Below, in pieces: positions 9,226 through 18,480 of a stretch of DNA of 64,000 nucleotides; within the stretch, counting starts at the first letter, position 1; every line of letters starts with the position of its first letter. A program made the position numbers and the translations under genes. The stretch is from a bacterium (lineage in GTDB: Bacteria > SAR324 > XYD2-FULL-50-16): NCBI GenBank assembly GCA_018829445.1, contig JAHJTV010000073.1, positions 62,001 through 126,000 of the forward strand. Direction: 5' to 3'. Below the pieces are notes generated by a model. It made no database searches and was not told where the DNA came from. It worked only from the letters and a program-made list of their open reading frames with translations.

Positions 9226-9852
9226 ATGAAACTGGATACGATGGTCGAGGAACTGTCACGAATAAAAGAGATAGCAGATCAGGTGCAACTGCTTAAAACA
9301 GAATTCAGCAATAAAACGGGATATGGCAAAGATCTGTCAGACTCCGACTTTTTGGGACTGATTATGATGACACCCGCCGTCGCAATAGCCATGGCGGATA
9401 AAGAGCTTTCCTTTTTTGAAATGCGCTACATGGGTAAAAAGGCACGGGAGTATTCCAAAGGCTGGCATTTTCTCTTTAAAGATCCGGTTGCCAACGGATT
9501 ACATGTCCTCTCAAAAAACCTGGAAGAGTGGGAGAAGCCGTTTATGGAGATCACAAAACTGGTTCTGAAATTTCAGAAAGACGATAAATTTCTCATCAAT
9601 GAAATGAACCAGACTGCCCAATCAGCTGGAGGACTGTCTTCAGCCATCAATAACCGTTTGTTTCTGATTAACAGTGTTCTCTTAACACTGCCAGGAGCAT
9701 TCTTTATCGCCTGGATTCTAGGACCCATTAGAGCCGGGAAAACCGCCATCTCCAAAGAGGAAAAAGGAAAAATCATTGATATTGCCGAACAACTCGGGAT
9801 CAGAGATTCCATAAACTTTAAGGAACTTGAGGAATATCTGATGGGCAATTGA
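9226..9852 (+). CDS. Small helical protein with possible TerB-like fold
   Basis: This is a 208-residue protein with a good ribosome site (AGGAG, 8 bases upstream). Two acidic helix patterns recall the TerB/DjlA family: AIAMADKELSFFEMRYM near residue 56 and ISKEEKGKIIDIAEQLGI near 180. One hydrophobic segment (about 146-165, LFLINSVLLTLPGAFFIAWI) may anchor it to the membrane. The TerB reading is tentative. The adjacent ABC exporter also begins with a TerB-like domain, so both may belong to one membrane-linked system, but this gene is transcribed away from that operon. Confidence 0.45.
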   Translation: MKLDTMVEELSRIKEIADQVQLLKTEFSNKTGYGKDLSDSDFLGLIMMTPAVAIAMADKELSFFEMRYMGKKAREYSKGWHFLFKDPVANGLHVLSKNLEEWEKPFMEITKLVLKFQKDDKFLINEMNQTAQSAGGLSSAINNRLFLINSVLLTLPGAFFIAWILGPIRAGKTAISKEEKGKIIDIAEQLGIRDSINFKELEEYLMGN

Positions 9853-10044
9853 ACAGATCCTTTGAATTCACCACAACATTACAGCCATAGATCCTATTCT
9901 ATCGTTCCTATCAAAGTCTCTAGAAGTTTATGCATCATATTTTTGAATAACATATAAATTCAATTGTTTAACGATTTGGTATAGGTGTTGCCAACGATTA
10001 ATATAAAACAAGAAAAGTTCACCTCGATCAAAATAGCACCTAAT

Positions 10045-11415
10045 ATGAAAATCTCAGAAACTCTGCAAACAATTGCAACACGAATTCACCAGGCGGGTGG
10101 TATACCGGTCCTTGTCGGAGGAACTGTCCGAGATCTCTTGTGGAATATTGAAAGCAAAGATATTGATGTCGAAGTCTTTGAGTTGCCGTTGGAAAAACTA
10201 TTACCTGTTTTAAGCGAATTAGGCAAAGTTTCCGTTGTCGGACAATCGTTTGGTGTTATCAAAGTTAGAATAAATGGTGAGGAGTTTGACTTTTCCGTAA
10301 CGGAAAACATCTCGGCCACCTCTTTTGATGAAGCGGCCAATCGCAGGGATTTTACCATCAATGCCATGGGAATAGACCTGATGACCGGGGAAGTTCTGGA
10401 CCCCTCCAACGGAACCCTAGATCTTATGGAAAAAACCCTTAGGGTCGTAAATCCAGACACCTTCATTGAAGATCCATTGAGAGTTTTAAGAGGTGTGCAG
10501 TTCAGTGCCCGTTTCGGTTTATCCCTCCCTGAAGATACGATCAACCTGTTCCGCAGCCTTTTGGATGAATTAGTGGAGCTACCGAAAGAGAGAGTATTTG
10601 GGGAGCTAAAAAAGTTGCTGCTTAAAGCAGAGAAACCGTCCATCGGTCTTCAAGTGGCAAAAGATGTCGGTGTCATCCGTAAGCTTTTTCCTGAACTTCA
10701 TCACTTACAAGGCGTTCCCCAGGATCCTAAATGGCATCCGGAGGGAGATGTCTGGAACCACACCCTTTTAGTGGTAGACGAAGCGGCTAAACTGAAATGC
10801 GGTGACGAATTTCAGGATCTCTGCCTGATGCTGGCAGCACTTTGTCACGACTTCGGTAAACCGGTAACAATAAAGAGAATTAATGAACGCTGGATCTTCC
10901 ACGGGCATGCGGAAGCCGGGGAAGAGCTGGCTAAAGGTTTTCTAGAACGCATCACCAATGAAAAAGAGGTGCTAGCAAAGGTTGTAGCCCTGGTAGGAAA
11001 ACACTTGCATCCGATGACACTATTCCATTCCGAGCAACAACAGAAAGTGGGGAATGGTGCTATTAGGCGGTTATCAATGAAAGTGGATATCCCGTTGCTG
11101 GTAAAACTGGCGGAAGCTGACCATTTCGGCAGAGGAGAAGAGGTAACCAGGGGTACTCGTTTCGAAGCTGGTGAATGGCTATTGAAACGAAGCGAAATGC
11201 TGAATATGGACAATACTCTCAAACCTGAACCAATCCTGCAGGGAAGACACTTGATAAAACTGGGCATGGAACCCGGTGAAACATTCGGTAATATTCTCAA
11301 ACAAGTCTACGAGCTGCAATTGGATGATAGGATCACCTGCTTGGAGGAAGCGTTGGAGTGGGTGAAAAATAATTTGGCTTTTCCAGGCGGGCAAGCAGTT
11401 TTCACGGGGGATTGA
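10045..11415 (+). CDS. CCA-adding enzyme / poly(A) polymerase family nucleotidyltransferase with HD domain
   Basis: From the ATG at 10045 this is 456 residues; a GTG at 9985 would add 20 residues. I prefer the ATG because the family usually starts 10-25 residues before the GGxVRD loop. The class II nucleotidyltransferase core is clear: GGTVRDLL then DIDVEVF (metal-binding Asp pair), RRDFTINAMG and DPLRVLRGVQFSARFG. The C-terminal half contains an HD phosphohydrolase motif (LCHDFGKP) and an HLQGVPQDPKWHPEGDVWNH segment seen in HD-containing tRNA nucleotidyltransferases. It probably repairs or adds the tRNA 3' CCA end. The gene stands alone and is a housekeeping island among accessory genes. 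Confidence 0.88.
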   Translation: MKISETLQTIATRIHQAGGIPVLVGGTVRDLLWNIESKDIDVEVFELPLEKLLPVLSELGKVSVVGQSFGVIKVRINGEEFDFSVTENISATSFDEAANRRDFTINAMGIDLMTGEVLDPSNGTLDLMEKTLRVVNPDTFIEDPLRVLRGVQFSARFGLSLPEDTINLFRSLLDELVELPKERVFGELKKLLLKAEKPSIGLQVAKDVGVIRKLFPELHHLQGVPQDPKWHPEGDVWNHTLLVVDEAAKLKCGDEFQDLCLMLAALCHDFGKPVTIKRINERWIFHGHAEAGEELAKGFLERITNEKEVLAKVVALVGKHLHPMTLFHSEQQQKVGNGAIRRLSMKVDIPLLVKLAEADHFGRGEEVTRGTRFEAGEWLLKRSEMLNMDNTLKPEPILQGRHLIKLGMEPGETFGNILKQVYELQLDDRITCLEEALEWVKNNLAFPGGQAVFTGD

Positions 11416-11948
11416 TTTGATTTTCTCCTCATGATTCGATTCATTTATAAGATCCCCTCTTTCGCAGGGATGACGGCTATAATCCGGTTGATATGCCGAA
11501 TAGTTACGTAAATGCCTCCACAAGATCTGCAATACTAAAGGCAGAAAGTAGATGAATTTATAGATTGATAGATAATGATCTAAGATAGGCAGATGATGAT
11601 TAGATAAAAACCGTGAAATTACAGAAAGATGCCGGATTGGTATGTATCATGCTGTCATGTTAATTACTAAATATCAAGAGCTCAGTAAAAGCTTAGGCCA
11701 AGGGCCGTTAGCCGAACCACTCATTTTGATATTTAAGACGGAGTTGAGTTCAGATTGGGATTCCTCTTCCAATAACCCGACCATGCGGAGTGAAGGGGAA
11801 AGGAGTATCATGGTTTTATTGCGAATCAGACCCACCCAACATCTTTGTCGTTGAGGATACACACTCAATTGAGTCCAATGGGGCCAGACTGGTCTGTATA
11901 GCACATGTTTAGAACTGGAAAATAAATCCAATTAAAAAGGAGGGTGTT
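11416..11948. other. Intergenic region with a short palindromic repeat remnant
   Basis: These 533 bases hold no convincing gene. Around 11450-11475 is a CCCCTCTTTCGCAGGGATGA stretch that resembles degenerate palindromic repeats common between proteobacterial genes. An AT-rich stretch with repeated GATAGAT/GATAATGAT words runs from about 11550 to 11610. An 85-codon minus-strand open frame (11674-11931) lacks a ribosome site and family resemblance and was not called. Confidence 0.4.
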
Positions 11949-12377
11949 ATGAAAGTACAGCAAAAAATCTCGTTGTTATTGGTGGCTTTTTTACTGGTGT
12001 GCACAATCAGTTATGCCGGACCAGCTATTTGTGATGTGACCAACGCGGCTATTGCCGAAGGAGATGGTTATTTGGCTTCAACCACTGAAGTTCTGGGATC
12101 AAAATACTACTGGAAATATTTTGAGGAAACGGCTGGTGTGATGGGTATGGACGATGAAGATTCAATGAAACAATATGCGGTTCAAATAAACCAGATGGGC
12201 GGAAAAACGCCCTGGCTTCTGAGTAATGAAGCAGCACAGATGCTTCTGCTTAATGACACAACCCATAGAGATTGGGCAATTGAATGGTGGAGAAGCAATA
12301 AAAGATTTGCTCCTCCAGGAAACGGTCCGATCCAAATTGAAAAGGCTTACCAAGCCATTCACAACAGGAATAGATAG
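11949..12377 (+). CDS. Small exported protein of unknown function
   Basis: This is a 142-residue protein with a strong ribosome site (AGGAGG) and a clear signal peptide (LLLVAFLLVCTISYAG, cleavage near SYA). The mature protein is about 118 residues, Trp-rich (WKYF, WLLSNEA, WAIEWWRSN) and has one Cys near the new N-terminus. I do not recognise the family. It precedes the exported protein and caspase genes on the same strand, but 441 bases intervene. Confidence 0.55.
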   Translation: MKVQQKISLLLVAFLLVCTISYAGPAICDVTNAAIAEGDGYLASTTEVLGSKYYWKYFEETAGVMGMDDEDSMKQYAVQINQMGGKTPWLLSNEAAQMLLLNDTTHRDWAIEWWRSNKRFAPPGNGPIQIEKAYQAIHNRNR

Positions 12378-12818
12378 TTTGAAAATCAGGGGACGTTACA
12401 AGTTCAGTGATAAAGCAGAGTAATGTCGTCTGCGGAAGAACATGTCCCCCACTTTTTACTCCTATTATTCTTTTATCCGGATACTATCCATGTTATCAAA
12501 CACGATTTTGCCTTTTGAATTAGAGCAGTAGGGTGGATCTGCATCGCTTGATCCACCCTGCAGTCGAAATAGCCGTGAATTTCTATCAGGTCAAAATTAA
12601 CTTCTTTGCCGATGTTTTGATGAGATGCTGAACAGATATATTAGTTTTAGAATTAAGTAAAACACCCCCGATAGAGCCGGAGGTCATTTAACTTATTGAT
12701 ATCGGCAATTACGGGCAAACAATCTACAAAGCAAGGTTTTTAAAAAACTCATAATTCTGGTTCGCCAATCAGTGCAGCCCGGACATAGATATTTAACTTT
12801 TAACGCTTCGGAGAATTC
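12378..12818. other. Intergenic region with REP-like palindromes
   Basis: No gene is visible. GGGGACGT (from about 12391) and ATGTCCCC (about 12441) form a loose inverted pair of the kind that marks REP elements, and the hairpin listed at 12530-12559 follows. The remaining bases, to the GGAG site before 12819, show nothing recognisable. Confidence 0.4.
12530..12559. repeat. REP-like hairpin, 10-bp stem
   Basis: AGGGTGGATC (12530-12539) and GATCCACCCT (12550-12559) are perfect reverse complements around a 10-base loop. The GTAGGGTGGAT...ATCCACCC form is a widespread extragenic palindrome in proteobacteria. It could also stop transcription from the 11949 gene, although no T-run follows. Confidence 0.6.
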
Positions 12819-14003
12819 ATGAAACAATCTTTAGCTCATTACTTTATCCTGACTATCTTAAGTTGTATCTTGATTCCGGGTTTCGTTTACGCCGCTGGTT
12901 GCAACGGAGAAGCTGAGCGCGTCATCATTTTTTTAGTACAAGACGATGCAAGCCAGGAGGTTATTCAGCAGGTTGTCGATGCGCAGACTGATATTTGTGA
13001 AAGTGCTATTGCCTCCACCTATTTCGGAAAAATTCCAGCAGCAACTGCAACTGAAGAAGAGATGTTCGTGATGGCTTTTCTGGCTCGATATGAAAGTGAA
13101 ACCGATTATCCTGCTTTTGATCGGAAGTATCGATTAATAAAAGGGGAAGTCTCAGCGACAAGCGGAAAAGTTTCATATGCAATGATCAAGCTATATGATA
13201 TTCCGCAAACCGACCCACAGTTAAGTGCGTTGTTCAATAAATCAGTTCAAGACATAGACGAAGGAGAGTATGAAACAGCCATCGAGGGATTGGAATTGAT
13301 ACTGACAGATTATGATTACGCAGAGAAGATGGTCTATGTGCAAAACATGCTGGGAAAGGCCTATTTCGGATTAGCGATCGAGGACTTTCCTAACGCAGCC
13401 AGAGCGTCTGCCGTTGAATACCAGACGACGCCAGATGGCCAAGAGTATATTGCGCGCCTTTATAAAACAAAGGAGCATATCAGTAGTGCAATTGATTTGC
13501 TTGAGACCAAAGCCTATGTTGATGAGTTGTATTTCACCTTTAACGAGGCGATGGATGTGGATAATCTCTTACAGCGAAACAGGCAACTCATCGAGCGGAT
13601 TGACATCAGATTGGACATGGCCGATAGCACGACGACCCAAAAAAATGCAGGGCTCAAATTGATCGAAACAGGATATTTTAATACAGGTTGGAGACTAGTT
13701 GAAAAATCAGGAATTCAATTTGCCAAAGAAGTTATGGCTTTTCACATTTTGTTTATGGCGAAGAACCAAAAGAAAAAACCTTCGGATATTTCAATTGACT
13801 CGTTGGTTATCGTGTTGCAACCCTACACCAATGGCGGTCTAATTTCCGATCCAATGATAGAGATCTGGGAAAAGCAGAAACAAGAAGTGGCAAAAGAGGG
13901 AGTAGTAGTCATTGATGAAACGGGTGAACGCTATGTGTCGACTATCGATATCATCAATATAAAGTCATTCCCTTCTAAAGATGATCCGTTTTATACTGAA
14001 TAA
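12819..14003 (+). CDS. Exported protein of unknown function with a TPR-like helical middle
   Basis: This 394-residue protein starts with a signal peptide (FILTILSCILIPGFVYAAG; cleavage near YAA). The mature N-terminus has Cys residues at CNGEAERV and TDICESA that could form a periplasmic disulphide. Residues about 140-215 read like paired helices of a tetratricopeptide unit (EGEYETAIEGLELILTDY, then NMLGKAYFGLA). No enzyme motif is seen. GGAG precedes the ATG. The next gene, the WD40-caspase, starts 14 bases after its stop, so the two are almost certainly one transcript and may form an exported complex. Confidence 0.6.
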   Translation: MKQSLAHYFILTILSCILIPGFVYAAGCNGEAERVIIFLVQDDASQEVIQQVVDAQTDICESAIASTYFGKIPAATATEEEMFVMAFLARYESETDYPAFDRKYRLIKGEVSATSGKVSYAMIKLYDIPQTDPQLSALFNKSVQDIDEGEYETAIEGLELILTDYDYAEKMVYVQNMLGKAYFGLAIEDFPNAARASAVEYQTTPDGQEYIARLYKTKEHISSAIDLLETKAYVDELYFTFNEAMDVDNLLQRNRQLIERIDIRLDMADSTTTQKNAGLKLIETGYFNTGWRLVEKSGIQFAKEVMAFHILFMAKNQKKKPSDISIDSLVIVLQPYTNGGLISDPMIEIWEKQKQEVAKEGVVVIDETGERYVSTIDIINIKSFPSKDDPFYTE

Positions 14004-14017
14004 CAGCCGAAACGACT

Positions 14018-17000
14018 ATGACAAGGCATCTAACGATGAAACCCTTTTTAGTTACTATATTACTATGCGCTGCTTTCTGCGGTTGTGCTAAAATTGACAC
14101 GTGTGTAGCTCAGGAAAAATCCCTGGAGATAGAACCGGTCAGGCTTGTTGTTCAATCAGGCCACGCAGGAGCGATATTGGATGCCTCAATGTCCCCAAAC
14201 GAATCCTACTTGGTTACGGGCGCCAAAGACTACCTTAAACTTTGGAAAATGCCTGATGGCAAAGAATTACGAACGTTCAGGTCAGACTCTGAGATATGGA
14301 GTGTTTCGTTTTTGAATGACTCAAAAAGGATACTTATTGGATATAGCGATCATAGTCTAGTTATTAAAGATATTATTTCAGGAAAAGACCTCACATATAT
14401 TAAAGGGTACTATGATGGATTGTCCAACGTCGCAGTATCAAACGATGGTAATTATGTGGCGACACGCAGTCAGAAAAACACATTGTTCATTTGGGATATT
14501 GAAACCGGTGAACCGATAACATCTTTTTCTAGCCATTCCAGTCAAATTACATCTGTTGCTTTTTCACCATCAGGCCAACATATCTTATCTTCTGATAAAA
14601 GGGAAATTCACATTCACAACATTAAAACTGGAGAGCTTGAGCTCAAAGTTGACACGAAACGGGAAAAAGTCAGATCCATTGCTACCTCAAGCGATGGCAT
14701 GTTCTTCCTTTCAGGTGGGAAACGTGGAATCGTGCTTAGAGAGATAAGCACAGGAAAGATTGTCTGGCAACGTAAAGAAACCAAAGGAGACGTGTTGAAG
14801 GTTTCCATCTCTCCGGACAGTCGTTATGCGATTTCAGCCGGCACAGATAATAGCGTAAAGGTTTACGAACTATCATCTGGAAAAAAGATCAAGGAATACA
14901 AACTTTTCGGATGGGTTTTATCCGCCAAAATATTGCATGATAGCAGGTCAATTCTGGCATGTAGCTCCAATGAAGTCAGACTATGGGATCTCTTTGGAGA
15001 CAATGAAGGAAAAACAATCACAAATAGACGAAGTGGCGTCCTTCCTATTCGATCTGTTCTCTTTTCACGTGATAGCAACTATATCTTTTCTTTGAGCGAA
15101 GATTTCATTGGGGAAAAAGAAGTAAACATAAAACCAGATATCATTAAAGGGATTTGGGATGTTGTGCTTGGGAAAAAGATAAATCATAAAGAGAGCCTTG
15201 CACAGATCCTGAATACGGAACATGACAGTCGGCTAAAGGAAAGCAATAGCCGTACTCATAATAAGAATCAGGTTATCCGACGTATTGAAAATTTTACAAA
15301 TCAGGGAATTCATGAGCCGAATGATCTTTCACCTGATGGCAAACAGTTAGCTTCAGTCCACACTACTGGATCAATAAGTGTCTGGGATGCCGAAACCGGG
15401 CAAACAGTGTCAGTTTATGGGGGCTTGTATCAAGGACACAGGGGAACACCAAGTTCGCTTAAATTTTCTAATGATGGGAAATACCTTTTTTCAGGAGGAT
15501 TGGATGGAGAAATTATAAAGTGGGATCTGAAGACCCATCATAAGACCGTATTTGAGGGGCATGAATCAGCCGTTGATTCTCTGGACGTGTCGTTGGGTGG
15601 TTCACGGCTTGTTTCAGCTGGTATTGATGGGACAATCAGATTGTGGGATGTCCGAAATGGAAAAGAAATTATAACCATATACGATTTTCGAGACGCCTCA
15701 TTGTTTATTACACCCGAAGGGTATTTCTATGGAAACGGTAACTTTTCTCAGTACATCCATTTTGTAAAAGGAATGGAGGTTATCGGCTTTAATCAATTGT
15801 ATGACGTTTTTTACCGACCCGATATAGTTAGAATGCGCTTAAAAGGTCAGGATGTCAGCCACATGGCTACGGTCACAGTTGATGAAGCTTTGACAAATCC
15901 GCCACCTGAAGCTGAGTTCGTTTCACGCCTGTCAAAAACAGATCAAATTGGCGTAAAAATCTGTTACCAAATCAAGAGCAAAGGCGGTGGAATTGGCGAG
16001 ATCAGGGTGTTCCACAACGGGAAATTGATTAAATCTGATGGTTTCTATAGAGAGTCAGTCAACAAAATGTTAAATGGAAAGATTGAGGTAACCCAAAAAG
16101 ATATTAGGGGGAAGTTGTTGCCAATTGAAACAATAGATTACGCCGATTCTCCTATCATGAGCCAATCAAAAGGAAATGCGGTTGAAGAATGTATCAATTT
16201 AGAGTCAATTTCCGGGAAAAACGAGATCAGCGTTGCTGCCTTTAATGCGTCAAATACGGTTCAAGGGGCGCTGAGGTCAATCTCGTTTGTCTCATCTCAA
16301 AAACCAAGAACCCCTCATCTCTATATTTTGGCTGTCGGAATCAACACCTATCAACGCAAATCGGAAAACCTGCAGTTTGCGGTTAAAGATGCAAAAGATT
16401 TTTCAAGGAAATTGTCATCAAAAATGAACACAATTTTCAAGCCGGAGAATGTTCATATATTTAACTTGTTGGACTCTCAGGCAAAGAAAGAAGACATCCT
16501 GGAAAAAGTCAATGAGTTGGCTTCGAGGGTAAAACAGGACGACATTTTTATATTTTTTAATGCATCCCATGGTTTATTACTCCAAAACCAATATTACATC
16601 ATAACGGCTGATTTCGACGGACAGATTGATCAATATAAGGGAATGATTAGCTCCAATGAAATTGTTGAAATGTCGAAAAAAATAAAGGCATTTTCACAGC
16701 TGTTTGTTTTCGACACCTGTCACGCCGGGGGTGTGGATTATATCATCAGCGGGCTGTATGATGCCCGAATGGCAAGCTTAGCTCATAAAACCGGTCTCCA
16801 TGTTTTCGCATCCGCCGGCAGCTACCAAAGCGCTGTTGACGGCTATAAAGGCAATGGCTTGTATACTCACACCTTGCTCAGTGGGATGGATCATGGAGAT
16901 ATCGCTGATAGTGGAGATGATGGTGTTGTTTCAATCAAGGAACTGGGAGATTACAGCAAAATGAAGACAACGGAGATAACAACTCAAATCGGATTTTCTC

Positions 17001-17065
17001 AAACTCCGGTAATCATCAATTTCGGCCAGGATAGAGCTTTATATAAGGTTCAAATACATCAATAA
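14018..17065 (+). CDS. WD40 repeat protein with C-terminal caspase-type (peptidase C14) domain, probable lipoprotein
   Basis: This is a 1015-residue protein. The N-terminus is a signal sequence ending in CAAFCGC, which fits a lipoprotein or secreted protein; an ATG at 14036 is an alternative start. Residues about 45-560 contain some eleven degenerate WD40 blades (typical HSSQITSVAFSPSGQ, GTIRLWDVRNG), enough for one to two propellers. A beta-rich linker follows, then a caspase-like domain from about 760. The catalytic pair is intact: His851 in NASHG and Cys901 in FDTCHAGG. Bacterial C14 proteases with WD40 partners are known, but the substrates of most are unknown. Export to the envelope would separate it from cytoplasmic caspase defence systems. 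It is co-transcribed with the 12819 gene. Confidence 0.85.
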   Translation: MTRHLTMKPFLVTILLCAAFCGCAKIDTCVAQEKSLEIEPVRLVVQSGHAGAILDASMSPNESYLVTGAKDYLKLWKMPDGKELRTFRSDSEIWSVSFLNDSKRILIGYSDHSLVIKDIISGKDLTYIKGYYDGLSNVAVSNDGNYVATRSQKNTLFIWDIETGEPITSFSSHSSQITSVAFSPSGQHILSSDKREIHIHNIKTGELELKVDTKREKVRSIATSSDGMFFLSGGKRGIVLREISTGKIVWQRKETKGDVLKVSISPDSRYAISAGTDNSVKVYELSSGKKIKEYKLFGWVLSAKILHDSRSILACSSNEVRLWDLFGDNEGKTITNRRSGVLPIRSVLFSRDSNYIFSLSEDFIGEKEVNIKPDIIKGIWDVVLGKKINHKESLAQILNTEHDSRLKESNSRTHNKNQVIRRIENFTNQGIHEPNDLSPDGKQLASVHTTGSISVWDAETGQTVSVYGGLYQGHRGTPSSLKFSNDGKYLFSGGLDGEIIKWDLKTHHKTVFEGHESAVDSLDVSLGGSRLVSAGIDGTIRLWDVRNGKEIITIYDFRDASLFITPEGYFYGNGNFSQYIHFVKGMEVIGFNQLYDVFYRPDIVRMRLKGQDVSHMATVTVDEALTNPPPEAEFVSRLSKTDQIGVKICYQIKSKGGGIGEIRVFHNGKLIKSDGFYRESVNKMLNGKIEVTQKDIRGKLLPIETIDYADSPIMSQSKGNAVEECINLESISGKNEISVAAFNASNTVQGALRSISFVSSQKPRTPHLYILAVGINTYQRKSENLQFAVKDAKDFSRKLSSKMNTIFKPENVHIFNLLDSQAKKEDILEKVNELASRVKQDDIFIFFNASHGLLLQNQYYIITADFDGQIDQYKGMISSNEIVEMSKKIKAFSQLFVFDTCHAGGVDYIISGLYDARMASLAHKTGLHVFASAGSYQSAVDGYKGNGLYTHTLLSGMDHGDIADSGDDGVVSIKELGDYSKMKTTEITTQIGFSQTPVIINFGQDRALYKVQIHQ

Positions 17066-17170
17066 GTAAATCGACCAGTGCAATCGGTGGTCAGCGCTAT
17101 TGACCGTAACATTGAAATAGAAAAAGATGGGGCCTATTAAAGATTTTTGATCCTTTAAACAGGAAATAAT

Positions 17171-18121
17171 ATGATACGATTTCTAGTTTTGCTGGCAGGC
17201 TTGCTGATCATCCAGATCGCGCTGGTTTACCCTGCGCTTGCTGACATTCTTGATGAATTCAAAGAAGAAGATTATATCATTACCCAGATACTGGTTGAGG
17301 GTCAGCCGGTGTTTGCCGGTTCACAGTGTTACATTTTGCGGCCGAAAGATGACGAAGAATACGGGGTCGCCTCTGAGGGCAAAGAAATCCTGCGCTGGCG
17401 GCTTCATCCCCGGGATAAAATCCAGATTTCCAATCCCGAAGCCGAAATCATCCTCAAGCGGGGAGCGCAATATATCTCCCTGAAAATGAGTCATGAAGAG
17501 GAAACCCTTTTCTGGAAAATACCCGCCGTCGATAAAACCACAAAACAACGCAAAGGCAAGATCTATTATAACTACACCGAAAAATTAAAGGAGAAAGCCA
17601 AAATCGTCTTCGGTCCCCAAACCAACCTGGTGGAACTGAGCGTGGAAGGGACCTCGTTTGAGATTGCCGATGCAGGTCAGGACTTTACCCTGCTGGTGAT
17701 CAGCGGGGTGGTCAGCCTCAAGCATAAAAACGGTGAGATCGTACGGCTTAAACCCGGCGAAGGGATGAAAGGCGATCACCAGAGCGGTAATTGGGAAAAA
17801 ACCGCCCTGGAGCCGACAACCTGGGAGACCCTCAAGAAAAAAGGGGAGGTGCTCACCCGCAAAACAGAGGAGGTCTATACCAACGAAATCGCCTTTAAAA
17901 CAGGCAACACGCTGGAGGTTCACAGCTACCGGGAAAAAATCGAGATTACCGATAAAACCCTGAGCAAAGCTTTTACTTCGGAAGCGGAAGCCAGGGAATA
18001 CCTGAAAACCTTTCGCGCTGATGTGATAGACCTTCAGACAGGGCTGGACTATTGGAAGGCGGCCGGCACCCTGGCAAACATGGGTAAAAACACCTTAAAA
18101 AAGGCGGAAAGCTTTTTATGA
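17171..18121 (+). CDS. FecR-domain exported protein (N-terminal fragment of a broken FecR-TPR gene)
   Basis: This 316-residue reading frame has a signal peptide (residues 1-24, ending ALA) and a beta-rich N-terminal part beginning VEGQPVFAGSQCYILRP. A FecR core follows at about 145-210 (VELSVEGTSFEIADAG, LLVISGVVSLKH, VRLKPGEGMKG). The frame stops just as a TPR-like helix begins (KKAESF). Dropping one T from the T5 run at 18113-18117 continues as YDKALELGVEGKLS in the next frame, so the stop looks like a one-base insertion. AGGAAAT precedes the ATG. Compared with the FecR gene at 5701-6339 this one was much longer and carried C-terminal TPRs. Confidence 0.75.
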   Translation: MIRFLVLLAGLLIIQIALVYPALADILDEFKEEDYIITQILVEGQPVFAGSQCYILRPKDDEEYGVASEGKEILRWRLHPRDKIQISNPEAEIILKRGAQYISLKMSHEEETLFWKIPAVDKTTKQRKGKIYYNYTEKLKEKAKIVFGPQTNLVELSVEGTSFEIADAGQDFTLLVISGVVSLKHKNGEIVRLKPGEGMKGDHQSGNWEKTALEPTTWETLKKKGEVLTRKTEEVYTNEIAFKTGNTLEVHSYREKIEITDKTLSKAFTSEAEAREYLKTFRADVIDLQTGLDYWKAAGTLANMGKNTLKKAESFL

Positions 18122-18416
18122 CAAGGCCCTGGAACTGGGAGTGGAAGGCAAGCTTTCCCCCTATCTCTATGAAGAGTATGGTGTTTTCCTGTTAAAAAAA
18201 ACCAACCAACCCGGAAAAAGCCTGAAAATCCTGGAAAAGGGGCAATCCCTGTTTCCCGCTCGGGTGGGCATCCTGGTCGCCCTGGAGTTTGCCTATATGC
18301 AGACCGGTCAACGTCGGAAACTGCTGACCCTGTCCGGACAATTGGACGTTCTCAGCCAGCAGGATCCACAGGTTTCCCTCCAAAAAGCCCGCTGGGAAGT
18401 GGATTATGGGAAACTA

Positions 18417-18438
18417 TTGTTTACTTGCATTATTAAGC
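18417..18438 (+). repeat. IS630 element left terminal inverted repeat
   Basis: The left end begins TTGTTTACTTGCAT directly after the TA target. Against the reversed right end, 14 of 22 positions agree, including TGTTTA and GCAT. Confidence 0.65.
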
Positions 18439-18480
18439 GTTAATATATATACTTGGGCATACACTCAATTGGAGGAAAAG

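Noticed and set aside
11674..11931. An 85-codon minus-strand open frame
   Set aside because: No ribosome site, no signal peptide and no family resemblance; it lies in a repeat-bearing intergenic region.
14018..17065. Caspase gene as part of a CRISPR-linked or gasdermin-type defence island
   Set aside because: No CRISPR array, gasdermin-like gene or effector kinase lies beside it, and the N-terminus looks exported.
17171..18121. The FecR fragment as a complete independent gene
   Set aside because: Coding sequence continues in the next frame across a T5 run with TPR-like residues, so the stop looks secondary.
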